Source: Hyphomicrobiales bacterium (GTDB taxonomy: Bacteria > Pseudomonadota > Alphaproteobacteria > Rhodospirillales > JACKKN01). Taken from it: 64,000 nucleotides of DNA. The notes beneath the pieces were generated by a model. It ran no database searches, was not told the origin of the DNA, and saw nothing but the letters and a program-made list of their open reading frames with translations. Made by a program: the position numbers and the translations under genes. Of this stretch, positions 25,083-32,563 are shown piece after piece (position 1 is the stretch's first letter; every line of letters starts with the position of its first letter). The stretch is taken from positions 124,001 through 188,000 of the forward strand of contig JACKKN010000002.1 in the NCBI GenBank assembly GCA_024236415.1. Reading direction: 5' to 3'.

Positions 25083-25604
25083 TCAGACGTCGCCGGGGCG
25101 CACCATGTCGCCCAGGGCCAGGCGCTGGCTGTAGGCGCGGCGCAGGCGCTGCACCCGGGCCACGTAGCGGGCCGTGGCCGGGATCACCCGGGCGCGGGGC
25201 AGGTCGCCCACGGCGCTGCCGCCGTTGTAGTAGCTGAGCGCCAGGTCGACCCGGCCGCGGTAGCGGTACAGCAGGCGCTTCAGGAAATGCAGGCCCAGGC
25301 GCACGTTGACCCGGGGATGCCACAGCAGGTCGGGGTCGATGCCGTATTCGCCGCGCGCGGTGGCCGGCATCACCTGCATGACGCCGCGGGCGCCGGCGTG
25401 GCTTTCGGCCCGGGGATCGAAATTGGATTCGGCGTGGGCCACGGCCAGGGCCAGGGACACGGGCACCTGCAGGCGCACCGCCTCCTCGACCACCAGGGCC
25501 TGGACCTCGCCGCGGCTGCGCGGATGGCGTTCGGCCTGCACGGTGAACGAGCAACCGGTCAGGACGATGACCATGACCAGGGCCGGTACCATGGCGCCGG
25601 TCAT
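25083..25604 (-). CDS. Lytic transglycosylase (SLT domain) lipoprotein
   Basis: A 173-residue protein with a signal and lipobox (VMVIVLTGC, Cys near residue 18). The mature part is a compact lysozyme-like SLT domain: catalytic Glu in VAHAESNFDP, GARGVMQVMPATA (the GxMQ box), and NVRLGLHFLKRLLYRYRG plus LALSYYNGG. Such enzymes cut the glycan strands of peptidoglycan and usually make room for a trans-envelope complex. Its ATG overlaps the stop of the MotB/ExbD-like gene by four bases, linking it to the proposed motor. It is a stand-alone catalytic domain with no LysM or PG-binding domain. Confidence 0.88.
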   Translation of the reverse strand: MTGAMVPALVMVIVLTGCSFTVQAERHPRSRGEVQALVVEEAVRLQVPVSLALAVAHAESNFDPRAESHAGARGVMQVMPATARGEYGIDPDLLWHPRVNVRLGLHFLKRLLYRYRGRVDLALSYYNGGSAVGDLPRARVIPATARYVARVQRLRRAYSQRLALGDMVRPGDV

Positions 25605-26020
25605 TTCACGCCGTCCCTGGCCAGGGCCTGGATCCAGCGGTCGTCGAGGGTGGTGACGATCAGGTTGTCGGACTTGACCCGCAGCCGCGCCGCCATGGCC
25701 TGGGCCAGGGGCAGCCCGGGGTCGATGGCCAGGACCACCCGCCCCGGCCCGGACAGGGCGGCCGGGTCCACGGGGTGCATGTCGGAATCCAGGTAGCGGC
25801 CGCCGTGGAACACCACCACCCGGTCCTCGGCGGCGACCTCGGTGGTGCCGGGGCCGCCCGCGGCCGTCTTCTCGGGCGCCAGCACGGCCGCCGCCGTGCG
25901 CACCGAGTCGCGGGCATCGACGCCCATGGAAACCATGGTCAGGACCATGATGCTGAAGAACCCCATGGCCAGCGCGAGCGCGATCTCGGTCATGGCGTTG
26001 CCTTGCGAGCCGTCGTGCAC
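25601..26020 (-). CDS. MotB/ExbD/TolR-like single-pass membrane protein
   Basis: A 139-residue protein: short N-terminus, one membrane helix (TEIALALAMGFFSIMVLTMV, residues 11-30), a linker of about 25 residues and a small alpha/beta periplasmic domain (RVVLAIDPGLPLAQAMAARL, then NLIVTTLDDRWI). This is the layout of ExbD/TolR and of the stator protein MotB without its OmpA part. The usual membrane Asp is absent; Glu12 at the helix start is the only acidic candidate. The GTG start is chosen because GAGGAGG lies six bases upstream. It may pair with the TolQ-like protein of the island. Confidence 0.55.
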   Translation of the reverse strand: MHDGSQGNAMTEIALALAMGFFSIMVLTMVSMGVDARDSVRTAAAVLAPEKTAAGGPGTTEVAAEDRVVVFHGGRYLDSDMHPVDPAALSGPGRVVLAIDPGLPLAQAMAARLRVKSDNLIVTTLDDRWIQALARDGVK

Positions 26021-26056
26021 GGGTTCCTCCTCGGTTCGTTGCGTTCCTGCCCCGGG

Positions 26057-26083
26057 TCATGCAAGGCCCAGGGCCGGTTTTCG
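26057..26083 (-). promoter_or_regulatory. Recurrent intercistronic element, copy 2
   Basis: Read on the minus strand: GACGAAAACCGGCCCTGGGC followed by CTTGCATGA. It stands 37-63 bases upstream of the MotB/ExbD-like start, in the 86-base gap after the CsgG-like gene. It matches copy 1 at nearly every position across the core. Confidence 0.5.
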
Positions 26084-26106
26084 TCCTTGCCTGCGCCGCA
26101 CCCGCC

Positions 26107-27330
26107 TCAGCGGGCGTCGCGGCGCAGGCGCTCCACCACCCGGCGGGTCATGCGGCCGTTCACGGGCAGGCCGCTGTCGGACTGGTAGGCGGCCAGGGCG
26201 GTGCGGGTGCGCGGCTTCATCACCCCGTCCGCCGGGCCCGGGTCGTAGCCCAGCTCGGCCAGCATGCGCTGGGTCTCGGCCACCACCGGGCGGCCGCGCA
26301 CGGCGGTCCGGTCCAGCCGCGCCACCTCGCGCGGCGGCCGGGGCGGGTTCCACTGCGGCGGCGGGCCGAACCGCTGGAACCGCGCCGGCGGCGGGGGTGG
26401 CGGCGGTGCCGCCTGGGGCGTGCGCGGACCGACCATGCCGATCACCGACTGCGACGCGATGCGCCGGCGCCATACGGTGTCGGGGCCGGCGCCGCCGGCC
26501 AGCACCACGCGCACCTCCAGGTGGCCGCCGAAATCCCAATAGGTGCCGCCCAGGCGGTGGGACTCCTTGCCTTCGGGCACCAGGCGCACGGCCAGGGCCT
26601 CGGCCACCCGCTCGGCGAAGTAGCGGCCGAAGCGGTTGTCGCCGCCGTTTCCGGCCCCGGGCGCCAGGGGCGTGACCGCCAGGCCCGCCACCCCGGCGCC
26701 GCGCGCGGCCAGGGTCCGCGCCGCGTCGCGCACGGCCTCGTCCAGGGTCAGCAGGCGCTCGACCGCGGCCGGCGGCAGGGACAGGGTGCGCGGCGCCGTG
26801 GAGGCGAAGATGCCGCCGTCCTCGACGCTGATGGCCTGGTAGGACAGCACCACGCCGCCGCCCGCGCGCCGCAGCTTGCCCACCACCAGCACGTCCACCT
26901 TGGCGTTGCGCAGCAGGTCGTTGACCGGGTCGGCGCCGGGGGAGGCGGCGTCGTCGGGCGGAGAGGTGGAGTCGATCTCGGCGATCACCGTCTTCAGGGT
27001 GTCGCGGGCGACCAGGCGGAAGCGGCCGCCGTTCTGGCGCGACAGCTCGGCCAGCAATCGGCTGTTGTACTCGTTGGCCACCTCGGCCGGGATCGGGGTG
27101 GCGTCGGCCTTGAACGGCCACACCGCCACCCGCGGCGCGCCATAGCCGCTGAGCGCCGGGATGCGCGTGTAGTCGGTGGCCGACAGGCCCTCCAGGATCT
27201 CGCCGGCGAAGGCGTCGAAGGGCGCGTCGCCGCGCCCCGGCGCGGCGCCCGCGGTGGCCGCCGTCAGGCACAGCAGCAGGGCGCACAGGCCACGGAAGGC
27301 GATCGGGTATCGGCTGGCGTGCATCCTCAT
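26107..27330 (-). CDS. Exported CsgG/TolB-N-like protein with C-terminal peptidoglycan-binding domain
   Basis: A 407-residue protein with a signal peptide (GLCALLLCLTAATAGAAPGR). Residues 60-200 show the fold pattern of CsgG/FlgO-type domains: RVAVWPFKADATPIPAEVAN, RLLAELSRQNGGRFRLVARD, VDVLVVGKLRRAGGGVVLSY. A proline stretch (residues 295-330) precedes a C-terminal PG_binding_1 domain: AETQRMLAELGYDPGPADGV with the terminal GLPVNGRMTRRVVERL. It is probably a periplasmic protein tethered to the cell wall. In the island it would sit where the motor meets peptidoglycan. Confidence 0.75.
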   Translation of the reverse strand: MRMHASRYPIAFRGLCALLLCLTAATAGAAPGRGDAPFDAFAGEILEGLSATDYTRIPALSGYGAPRVAVWPFKADATPIPAEVANEYNSRLLAELSRQNGGRFRLVARDTLKTVIAEIDSTSPPDDAASPGADPVNDLLRNAKVDVLVVGKLRRAGGGVVLSYQAISVEDGGIFASTAPRTLSLPPAAVERLLTLDEAVRDAARTLAARGAGVAGLAVTPLAPGAGNGGDNRFGRYFAERVAEALAVRLVPEGKESHRLGGTYWDFGGHLEVRVVLAGGAGPDTVWRRRIASQSVIGMVGPRTPQAAPPPPPPPARFQRFGPPPQWNPPRPPREVARLDRTAVRGRPVVAETQRMLAELGYDPGPADGVMKPRTRTALAAYQSDSGLPVNGRMTRRVVERLRRDAR

Positions 27331-27358
27331 GGTCTCGGACTCCCCTCGTCGTCGGTCG

Positions 27359-28321
27359 TTACCAGTCGTTCGCGCCGGGCTGGACGGCGGCGCGGGTCAC
27401 GGTCACGGTGCCGTTCGCCACCTCCACGCGCCCGGCCAGGCGCATCAGGCGCAGCATGCGTTCCAGGTTGTCGTGCAGGTCCGCCACGGCGGCGGCGGAG
27501 CGGTAGCGGTAGGCCCGCCGTCCCGGCGCCGCGGCCACCAGGGTCAGGTCGCGGAAGCCGGGGAACACGGCCAGGTAGTCCTCGGCGGCCACGGCGTCGG
27601 CGTCGGTGAAGTCCACGAACACCACGGTGAGTCCGGCCGCCAGGGCGATGGCCGGCGCGCTGTCGATGGCGGTGTCCCTCGCCGCGGGGGCCGGCGGCTT
27701 GCGCGGCGGCGGCGGCAGCGAGACGCGGGTCGCCACCGCCGCGCGGGCCGGCTTCGGCGGGACCGGGGAAACGGGTTTCAGGGTCGCCAGGACCGGCAGC
27801 AGGCGTGCGGTCAGGGTGTCGGTCAGGTCGGCGGCGCGGCGGTTCACGGCGCGGTCCAGGCAGGCCGGATCGCAGGTGGCGGGCACGCGCCAGGTCGGGC
27901 TGTCGCCGCTTTCCTGGCCCAGGTGCCGGCCGCTGGACAGGTCCAGCAGGCGCACCTGCGCCCGTACCCGGGCCCGGGTGACGTAGGTGGACCGCTCGAT
28001 GACCGGGGTCGCGCGCACCACCACGGCGGCGCGCAGGGCCGGGCCGTCGCCGGTCTCGGCGCTGGCGCGGGCGGCCGAGACCAGCTCGGCCTCCAGCCGG
28101 GGCGAGGCCCGGTCCCGGGTCAGGCCCAGGACCGCGCCGCGGTCGTACACGGGGATTCCGGCGGCCAGCAGTCGCGCGGTGACGGCGTCGCGGGCCGCCG
28201 GGGCGGTGCCGTCGGCGACCACGACCACGTTCTGGGCCGTGGCCGCCGATCCGGCGACGGCGGCGAGGGCCAGGACGATCAGCCCGGGGCCGCCGATCAG
28301 GGTGCGGGTGGCGCGGCGCAT
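27359..28321 (-). CDS. Exported protein of unknown function, CsgG/FlgT-like pattern
   Basis: A 320-residue protein with a signal peptide (LIGGPGLIVLALAAVAGSAA). The mature part has two alpha/beta segments separated by a proline-rich linker near residue 190 (PVSPVPPKPARAAV, LPPPPRKPPAPA). The first contains VVVVADGTAPAARDAVTARL and ARVRAQVRLLDLSSGRHLGQ, resembling CsgG/FlgT-type modules; the second contains LTVVFVDFTDADAVAAEDYL. Two Cys (CDPAC) may be disulfide-bonded. ATG 28321 is chosen over an upstream GTG because AAGGGGAG lies at the right distance. Confidence 0.65.
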   Translation of the reverse strand: MRRATRTLIGGPGLIVLALAAVAGSAATAQNVVVVADGTAPAARDAVTARLLAAGIPVYDRGAVLGLTRDRASPRLEAELVSAARASAETGDGPALRAAVVVRATPVIERSTYVTRARVRAQVRLLDLSSGRHLGQESGDSPTWRVPATCDPACLDRAVNRRAADLTDTLTARLLPVLATLKPVSPVPPKPARAAVATRVSLPPPPRKPPAPAARDTAIDSAPAIALAAGLTVVFVDFTDADAVAAEDYLAVFPGFRDLTLVAAAPGRRAYRYRSAAAVADLHDNLERMLRLMRLAGRVEVANGTVTVTRAAVQPGANDW

Positions 28322-28346
28322 GGCGGGCACTCCCCTTCCACGCCGC

Positions 28347-29012
28347 CTAGTTCACACGCTGCCAGCTGCCGTCGGGCTGACGGCAGGCGGTGCCGTAGAG
28401 CTTCTCCTCGTAGCCGCCGATGTAGCCCCAGGTGGTGTACTCGCGGCAGTAGGTGCCGGAGGACTCGTAGGTGCGGGTCGGCGTCACGGTGAACTCGTTG
28501 CCATTGTCGGGGTTGCGCCAGGCGACGGCCTGGCCGGTGCGCGCCGTCTCCAGGGCGCTGTTGGCCTGGTACTGGTCCTGGCTGTCCATGGAGCGGCCGA
28601 TGTTGCCGCCGATCACGGCGCCCAGCACGCTGCCGCCGATGATGGCGGCGGCGCGGCCGCTGCCCTTGCCGAACTGGCTGCCCACGGCGGCGCCCAGCAC
28701 GGCGCCCAGCAGCCCGCCGACGGCGGTGCCGTTGGCGTACACGGGGGCGTACACGGGGCCGCCGTAATAGACCGGGCGCGACGGGTAGTGGTGCACGATC
28801 ACCTTGCGGGTGACCACGCGCCGTTCGACGACCCGCGGCGGACGCCAGTCGTGACGCACCACGTACTCGACCACGCGCCCGTTGCGCTTGTGGTGGCGGT
28901 TGTCGCGGCGGTCGCGGTCGGCCAGGGCCGCCGGGGCCAGGGTCGTCAGGGTGAAGACCGCGGTCACGGCGGCGACGGCCAGCTTGGTCAGCTTGGTGTT
29001 TCGCGTGAACAT
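28347..29012 (-). CDS. Glycine-zipper surface protein (RT0821/Lpp0805-like)
   Basis: A 221-residue exported protein: signal peptide (KLAVAAVTAVFTLTTLAPAA), a basic stretch rich in Arg and His, then a glycine-zipper pair (GGLLGAVLGAAVGSQFGKGS; GGSVLGAVIGGNIG), and a C-terminal domain with RTGQAVAWRNPDNGNEFTVT and CREYTTWGYIGG. The last part is the signature of RT0821/Lpp0805-type surface proteins, probably outer-membrane-associated. Two Cys flank this domain. It lies near the upstream end of the island. Confidence 0.8.
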   Translation of the reverse strand: MFTRNTKLTKLAVAAVTAVFTLTTLAPAALADRDRRDNRHHKRNGRVVEYVVRHDWRPPRVVERRVVTRKVIVHHYPSRPVYYGGPVYAPVYANGTAVGGLLGAVLGAAVGSQFGKGSGRAAAIIGGSVLGAVIGGNIGRSMDSQDQYQANSALETARTGQAVAWRNPDNGNEFTVTPTRTYESSGTYCREYTTWGYIGGYEEKLYGTACRQPDGSWQRVN

Positions 29013-29056
29013 GGTTTCGGTCCTTTCAGGTCTGGGACGCGCGGGTCCCTGGTTGG

Positions 29057-29083
29057 CCATGGACGGTCCGGGGCGGTTTTCCC
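29057..29083 (-). promoter_or_regulatory. Recurrent intercistronic element, copy 3
   Basis: Read on the minus strand: GCGGGAAAACCGCCCCGGAC followed by CGTCCATGG. It stands 45-71 bases upstream of the glycine-zipper gene and is the most divergent of the three copies. GAAAAC, the G/C core and CATG are kept. Confidence 0.45.
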
Positions 29084-29130
29084 GCCCCGGCGTCGCGGCT
29101 GCCGGGGCGGGACGACCCGAGGGGGACGGG

Positions 29131-29763
29131 TCAGGGAGTCTGGTCGGCCCGGTGGTAGTTCTTGTTCCAGAAGCCGTCGGGGTGGTACCCGCCCGGGATC
29201 GGACCCGAGTAGTTGCCATAGCTGTAGTCGGGGCGGCCGACCGGGCGACCGGCGGAATGGCCGGTGGGGCTGAGGCGCACGTTGACGGAGTGCACGTAGG
29301 CCTTGCCGTTGACGTCCAGGGCCAGGCTGCCGACCTCGCGGCCGATCACGTCGTCGCGGCGCGGATACAGGGTGATGACCCGCTGGTTCAGGCCCACGTG
29401 GCGGTCGGCGACCCGGCCGTCGACCATCAGGCGCAGGGTGCCGTGGCTGTTGCGCGGGTTGAGGGTCACGGTGACCGCCTCGACGCGGTAGCCGCGGTAG
29501 TTGGCGCCGATGCCCAGGATCTGGCGCAGGGGCAGGGTGCCGTTGACGACGCGGCGGTCGACGCGGGCGCTCAGCACCTGCTGGCGTGGGGCGCGGTGGA
29601 CGACGCGGCGGTCGTCGTGGCGGTCGCGGTCGTTGTCCCAGGTGGTGACGCGGAGTCCGTTCTCGTTCCAGTGCCAGCTGACGCCGTCGGCCTGGGCCGG
29701 GGCGGCCACGGCCAGGGCGGTGGCGGAGGCGAGGACGGTGGCGATCAGGGTTTTCTTCAACAT
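29131..29763 (-). CDS. Exported protein of unknown function, first gene of the envelope island
   Basis: A 210-residue protein with a classical signal peptide (TLIATVLASATALAVAAPAQA). The mature protein is strand-rich and basic: VLSARVDRRVVNGTLPLRQI, GYRVEAVTVTLNPRNSHGTL, REVGSLALDVNGKAYVHSVN, ending in a Gly/Pro/Tyr-rich tail. No Cys, no recognised family. It is transcribed divergently from the PepSY / two-component operon, so the 160-base gap may carry both promoters. Confidence 0.65.
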   Translation of the reverse strand: MLKKTLIATVLASATALAVAAPAQADGVSWHWNENGLRVTTWDNDRDRHDDRRVVHRAPRQQVLSARVDRRVVNGTLPLRQILGIGANYRGYRVEAVTVTLNPRNSHGTLRLMVDGRVADRHVGLNQRVITLYPRRDDVIGREVGSLALDVNGKAYVHSVNVRLSPTGHSAGRPVGRPDYSYGNYSGPIPGGYHPDGFWNKNYHRADQTP

Positions 29764-29855
29764 GACGGTTCTCCTGTCGGAAGGATGAATTTCGATCATG
29801 TTGATAGGATCGCGCCGACGCGGTTTCGATTGCATGCCGGCCCTGTTATTTGTTT

Positions 29856-29909
29856 TTAAGGCGCCTTAATATTTCCTAACGGCGCGCCCATTCCATCTTC
29901 AGGCGCCTT
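29856..29909. promoter_or_regulatory. Palindrome and half-repeat between the island and the two-component operon
   Basis: TTAAGGCGCCTTAA (29856-29869) is a perfect 14-base palindrome in an AT-rich stretch. AGGCGCCT recurs at 29901-29908, 42 bases (four helical turns) downstream and 18 bases before the PepSY gene start. The placement between divergent genes suggests an operator, perhaps for the response regulator encoded next door. Confidence 0.5.
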
Positions 29910-29925
29910 CTGTACACTTGACTCC

Positions 29926-30399
29926 ATGAAACTTTCCGCGTTCCTGTCCCTGTTGGCGGCGGCCGCCGTGGCGGCGAGCCTGTTCGGCGCGCCGACCCCC
30001 GCCATCGCCGGCGATCCGGTGGCCGACGCCCTGTCGCGCCTGTCCAGCCGCGGCCGCGTGCTGGGCACGCACCTGCGCCGCGACCAGAACAACAGGGAAG
30101 TCTACGAGGTGCGCATCCTGACCCCCGACGACCGCATCGAACTGGTCTATGTGGACCCGCGCTCGGGCCGCATCGTCGGCGGCGCCCGGCCGCAGCGGCG
30201 AGACGTGCGCCCGGCGCCGCGCCCGCGCCAGGACAGCGGCAACGGCCAATGGAACCGCCAGCGCGAGCAGCCGCGCGAGCGCCGCTGGAACCAGCGTGAC
30301 GGCGGCGACGCCCGCGAATGGGAGCGGCAGCGGAACAGGCGCGACGGCGGCGACCGCCGGCCGCGGCGCGATTCGGGCAAGAGGAGGTGGTGGAAGTAA
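29926..30399 (+). CDS. Exported PepSY-like domain protein
   Basis: A 157-residue protein with a signal peptide (AFLSLLAAAAVAASLFGAP). Residues 30-88 match a single PepSY module: ALSRLSSRGRVLGTHLRRDQ then YEVRILTPDDRIELVYVDPR and GRIVGG. The remaining 70 residues are low-complexity and very rich in Arg, Gln, Asp and Trp. PepSY proteins are often the periplasmic partner of a two-component system. The TAA stop overlaps the response-regulator ATG (TAATG), supporting a three-gene operon. Confidence 0.82.
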   Translation: MKLSAFLSLLAAAAVAASLFGAPTPAIAGDPVADALSRLSSRGRVLGTHLRRDQNNREVYEVRILTPDDRIELVYVDPRSGRIVGGARPQRRDVRPAPRPRQDSGNGQWNRQREQPRERRWNQRDGGDAREWERQRNRRDGGDRRPRRDSGKRRWWK

Positions 30400-31085
30400 T
30401 GCGCGTACTGATCGTCGAGGACGACGACGACCTGGCGACCCAGATCGCCGACTACCTGCGCGGCGAGCATTTCGCCGTCGACATCGCCCGGGACGGCGCC
30501 GAGGGCCTGGAGATGGGCCAGCAGGACCCCTACGACGCGGTGATCCTGGACCCGGGCCTGCCGACCATGGACGGGTTCAGCGTCCTGCGCCGCTGGCGCG
30601 ACGGCGGCCTGGACATGCCGGTGATCGTGCTGACCGGGTCGCGCAAGGAGGTGGCCGACATGAAGGAGGGCGTGCGCGCCGGGGCCACCAACTACCTGAC
30701 CAAGCCGGTGGACCTGGAACTGCTGCTGGACTGGCTGCGCGGTGTGGTCAATTCGGCCGGGCCCAGCGTCAAGAAGCCGGTGCTGGAGCACGCCGGGCTG
30801 CGCATCGACACCCAGTCCCTGCGGGTGTGGATGAACGATTCCCCGGTCAAGGTGACCCCCACGGAATACAAGATCCTGCACTACCTGCTGGTCCACAGCG
30901 ACCGGCCGGTGCCGGCCGAGGAACTGGTCAACCACAACTTCGACGGCGACAGCATCAAGACCGCCAACGAGGTTCCGGTGTTCATCAGCCGCCTGCGCGA
31001 CAAGCTGGGCCGCAAGACCATCGAGACGGTGTTCGGCTACGGCTACCGCCTGGTGGGCGACGGCAGCGCCGGCGGAGACGGCTGA
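30399..31085 (+). CDS. OmpR/PhoB-family response regulator
   Basis: A 228-residue response regulator. Residues 1-115 form the receiver: acidic pocket EDDDD (8-12), phospho-acceptor Asp51 in VILDPGLPTMDG, Thr in VLTGS and Lys in LTKPVD. Residues 128-225 are the winged-helix DNA-binding domain (TPTEYKILHYLLVHSDRPVP, VPVFISRLRDKLG, VFGYGYRL). It is co-translated with the PepSY gene (TAATG) and followed two bases later by the histidine kinase. The divergent palindrome upstream is a candidate target. Confidence 0.93.
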   Translation: MRVLIVEDDDDLATQIADYLRGEHFAVDIARDGAEGLEMGQQDPYDAVILDPGLPTMDGFSVLRRWRDGGLDMPVIVLTGSRKEVADMKEGVRAGATNYLTKPVDLELLLDWLRGVVNSAGPSVKKPVLEHAGLRIDTQSLRVWMNDSPVKVTPTEYKILHYLLVHSDRPVPAEELVNHNFDGDSIKTANEVPVFISRLRDKLGRKTIETVFGYGYRLVGDGSAGGDG

Positions 31086-31087
31086 GC

Positions 31088-32467
31088 GTGGCGCGACGCC
31101 CGCTGTCCCTGGTCACCCGGCTGGCCCTGTGGGCGGTGGGCCTGTTTGCGGTCAGCCTGCCCGTGTTCTGGGGCCTGTTCACGGTCGCCATCGACGGCAT
31201 CTCGCGCGACGTGGTGGACACCCGCATCGTCGAGTTCGGCAGCCAGCTGCGCGGCTACTGGGCCAGCGCCACTGCCGCCGGCAACGCCGACGATTCCAGC
31301 ATCGGCGATTTCGGCACCTCCGACGTGGGCTGGGTGTGGCAGATCACGGTGGACCACGGCACCAGCTACCGCTCGACCCTGCTGCGCCTGGCCGACGCCG
31401 AGATCGAGACCACGGTGGCCGAGCCGCGCCCCGACTTCACCCTGCGCACGGCCAACACCGGGTTCGGCCGCCTGCGCATCGCCGAGCGGGTGGTCGCCGA
31501 GGTGCCGCCGGGCGGCACCGGGCCGGTGGTGGCGGTGCACTACCTGGCGGCCATCCCCGTCGACCGCTACGACGCCTACGTGGCCGAGCACGCGGCGCGG
31601 CTGCAGGGGCTGACCCTGCTGGTGGCCCTGCCCGTGTCGCTGGCCCTGCTGGCCCTGTTCGCGGCCATGATCCTCAGCATCCGCCGCGACCTGTCGCGCA
31701 TGGGCACCGCCATGCGCCGGTTCGAGGCCGGCGAGACCGAGCGCATCGACGGCCGCTTCCCGCGCGAGCTGCAGAGCCTGGCCGACCGCATGAACGCCCT
31801 GCTGACCCACAACGCGCGGCTGATCGACCGCACCCGCAAATACGTGACCAAGATCGCCCACGACATGAACCACCCCCTGGCGGTGCTGAAGAACGGCCTC
31901 GACGGCGAGGCGGACCCGGACCTGATGAAGCGCCAGGTGGCGCGTATGACCGGGCTGATCGACCGCTATTCCAGCCTGGCCCGGGCCATCGGGCCCGAGG
32001 GCCAGGCGCGCGGCCGCACCGGCATCGCCGAGGTACTGGCCGACGTGCGCGACGGGTTCTCCATCGTCTACCGGCGCACGCCGCTGGCCATCGAGCTGGA
32101 CTGCGACCCGGCGCTGTCCTTCCCGGTGCCGCGCCACGACCTGGAGGCCATGGTCAGCAACCTGGTCTCCAACGCCCACAAGTACGCCGAATCCCGGGTC
32201 TCCCTGCAGGCCCGGTCCGAGGGCGGCGGCCTGCGCATCACCGTCGACGACGACGGCCCCGGCATCCCGGCGGCCGCGCGCGAGGCCGCCTTCAACTGGG
32301 GCAAGCGCCTGGACGAGGCGCCGCCGGGCACCGGCTTCGGCCTCTCCATCGTGCGCGACATCGCGGTGCTGTACGAGGGCACGGTGACCCTGGCCGAATC
32401 CCCCCTGGGCGGCCTGCGGGTCGAGATCACCCTGCCCTCCCCCCACGACACCCCCGCCCCCCGCTGA
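31088..32467 (+). CDS. Membrane sensor histidine kinase
   Basis: A 459-residue kinase. One membrane helix is near residues 12-34 and a second near 176-200 (LTLLVALPVSLALLALFAAM), enclosing a periplasmic sensor of about 140 residues. A HAMP-like region follows, then the H-box with phospho-His258 (KIAHDMNHPLAVL), N-box VSNLVSNAHKYAE, G1 DDDGPGIP and G2 GTGFGLSIV. Asn rather than Glu follows the DM, a PhoQ-like variant. The GTG start comes two bases after the regulator stop. With the PepSY protein it forms a PhoPQ-like envelope-sensing unit. Confidence 0.92.
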   Translation: MARRPLSLVTRLALWAVGLFAVSLPVFWGLFTVAIDGISRDVVDTRIVEFGSQLRGYWASATAAGNADDSSIGDFGTSDVGWVWQITVDHGTSYRSTLLRLADAEIETTVAEPRPDFTLRTANTGFGRLRIAERVVAEVPPGGTGPVVAVHYLAAIPVDRYDAYVAEHAARLQGLTLLVALPVSLALLALFAAMILSIRRDLSRMGTAMRRFEAGETERIDGRFPRELQSLADRMNALLTHNARLIDRTRKYVTKIAHDMNHPLAVLKNGLDGEADPDLMKRQVARMTGLIDRYSSLARAIGPEGQARGRTGIAEVLADVRDGFSIVYRRTPLAIELDCDPALSFPVPRHDLEAMVSNLVSNAHKYAESRVSLQARSEGGGLRITVDDDGPGIPAAAREAAFNWGKRLDEAPPGTGFGLSIVRDIAVLYEGTVTLAESPLGGLRVEITLPSPHDTPAPR

Positions 32468-32484
32468 CCTCCCCCCCCAAAAAG

Positions 32485-32553
32485 AAAAGGGGTCAAAGAA
32501 AAGGTGCCAGGCACCTTTTAAAATTAAAAGAAAAGGTGCCTGACCCCTTTTTT
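32485..32553. repeat. Paired inverted-repeat element (GGTGCC family), copy 1
   Basis: AAAAGGGGTC, then AAAAGGTGCCAGGCACCTTTT, an 11-base A/T spacer and AAAAGGTGCC-TGACCCCTTTTTT. The outer GGGGTC/GACCCC and the inner palindromes make a cruciform-like structure exactly between the converging kinase and methyltransferase genes, so it may also end transcription in both directions. Two related elements occur at about 38.6 and 49.0 kb. Confidence 0.8.
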
Positions 32554-32563
32554 GGGGCGGGGT

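Noticed and set aside
16781..29763. Zorya-type antiphage system
   Set aside because: Zorya also has a MotA/MotB-like pair, but here ZorC/ZorD or ZorE equivalents and a helicase are absent, while exported and lipoprotein genes dominate.
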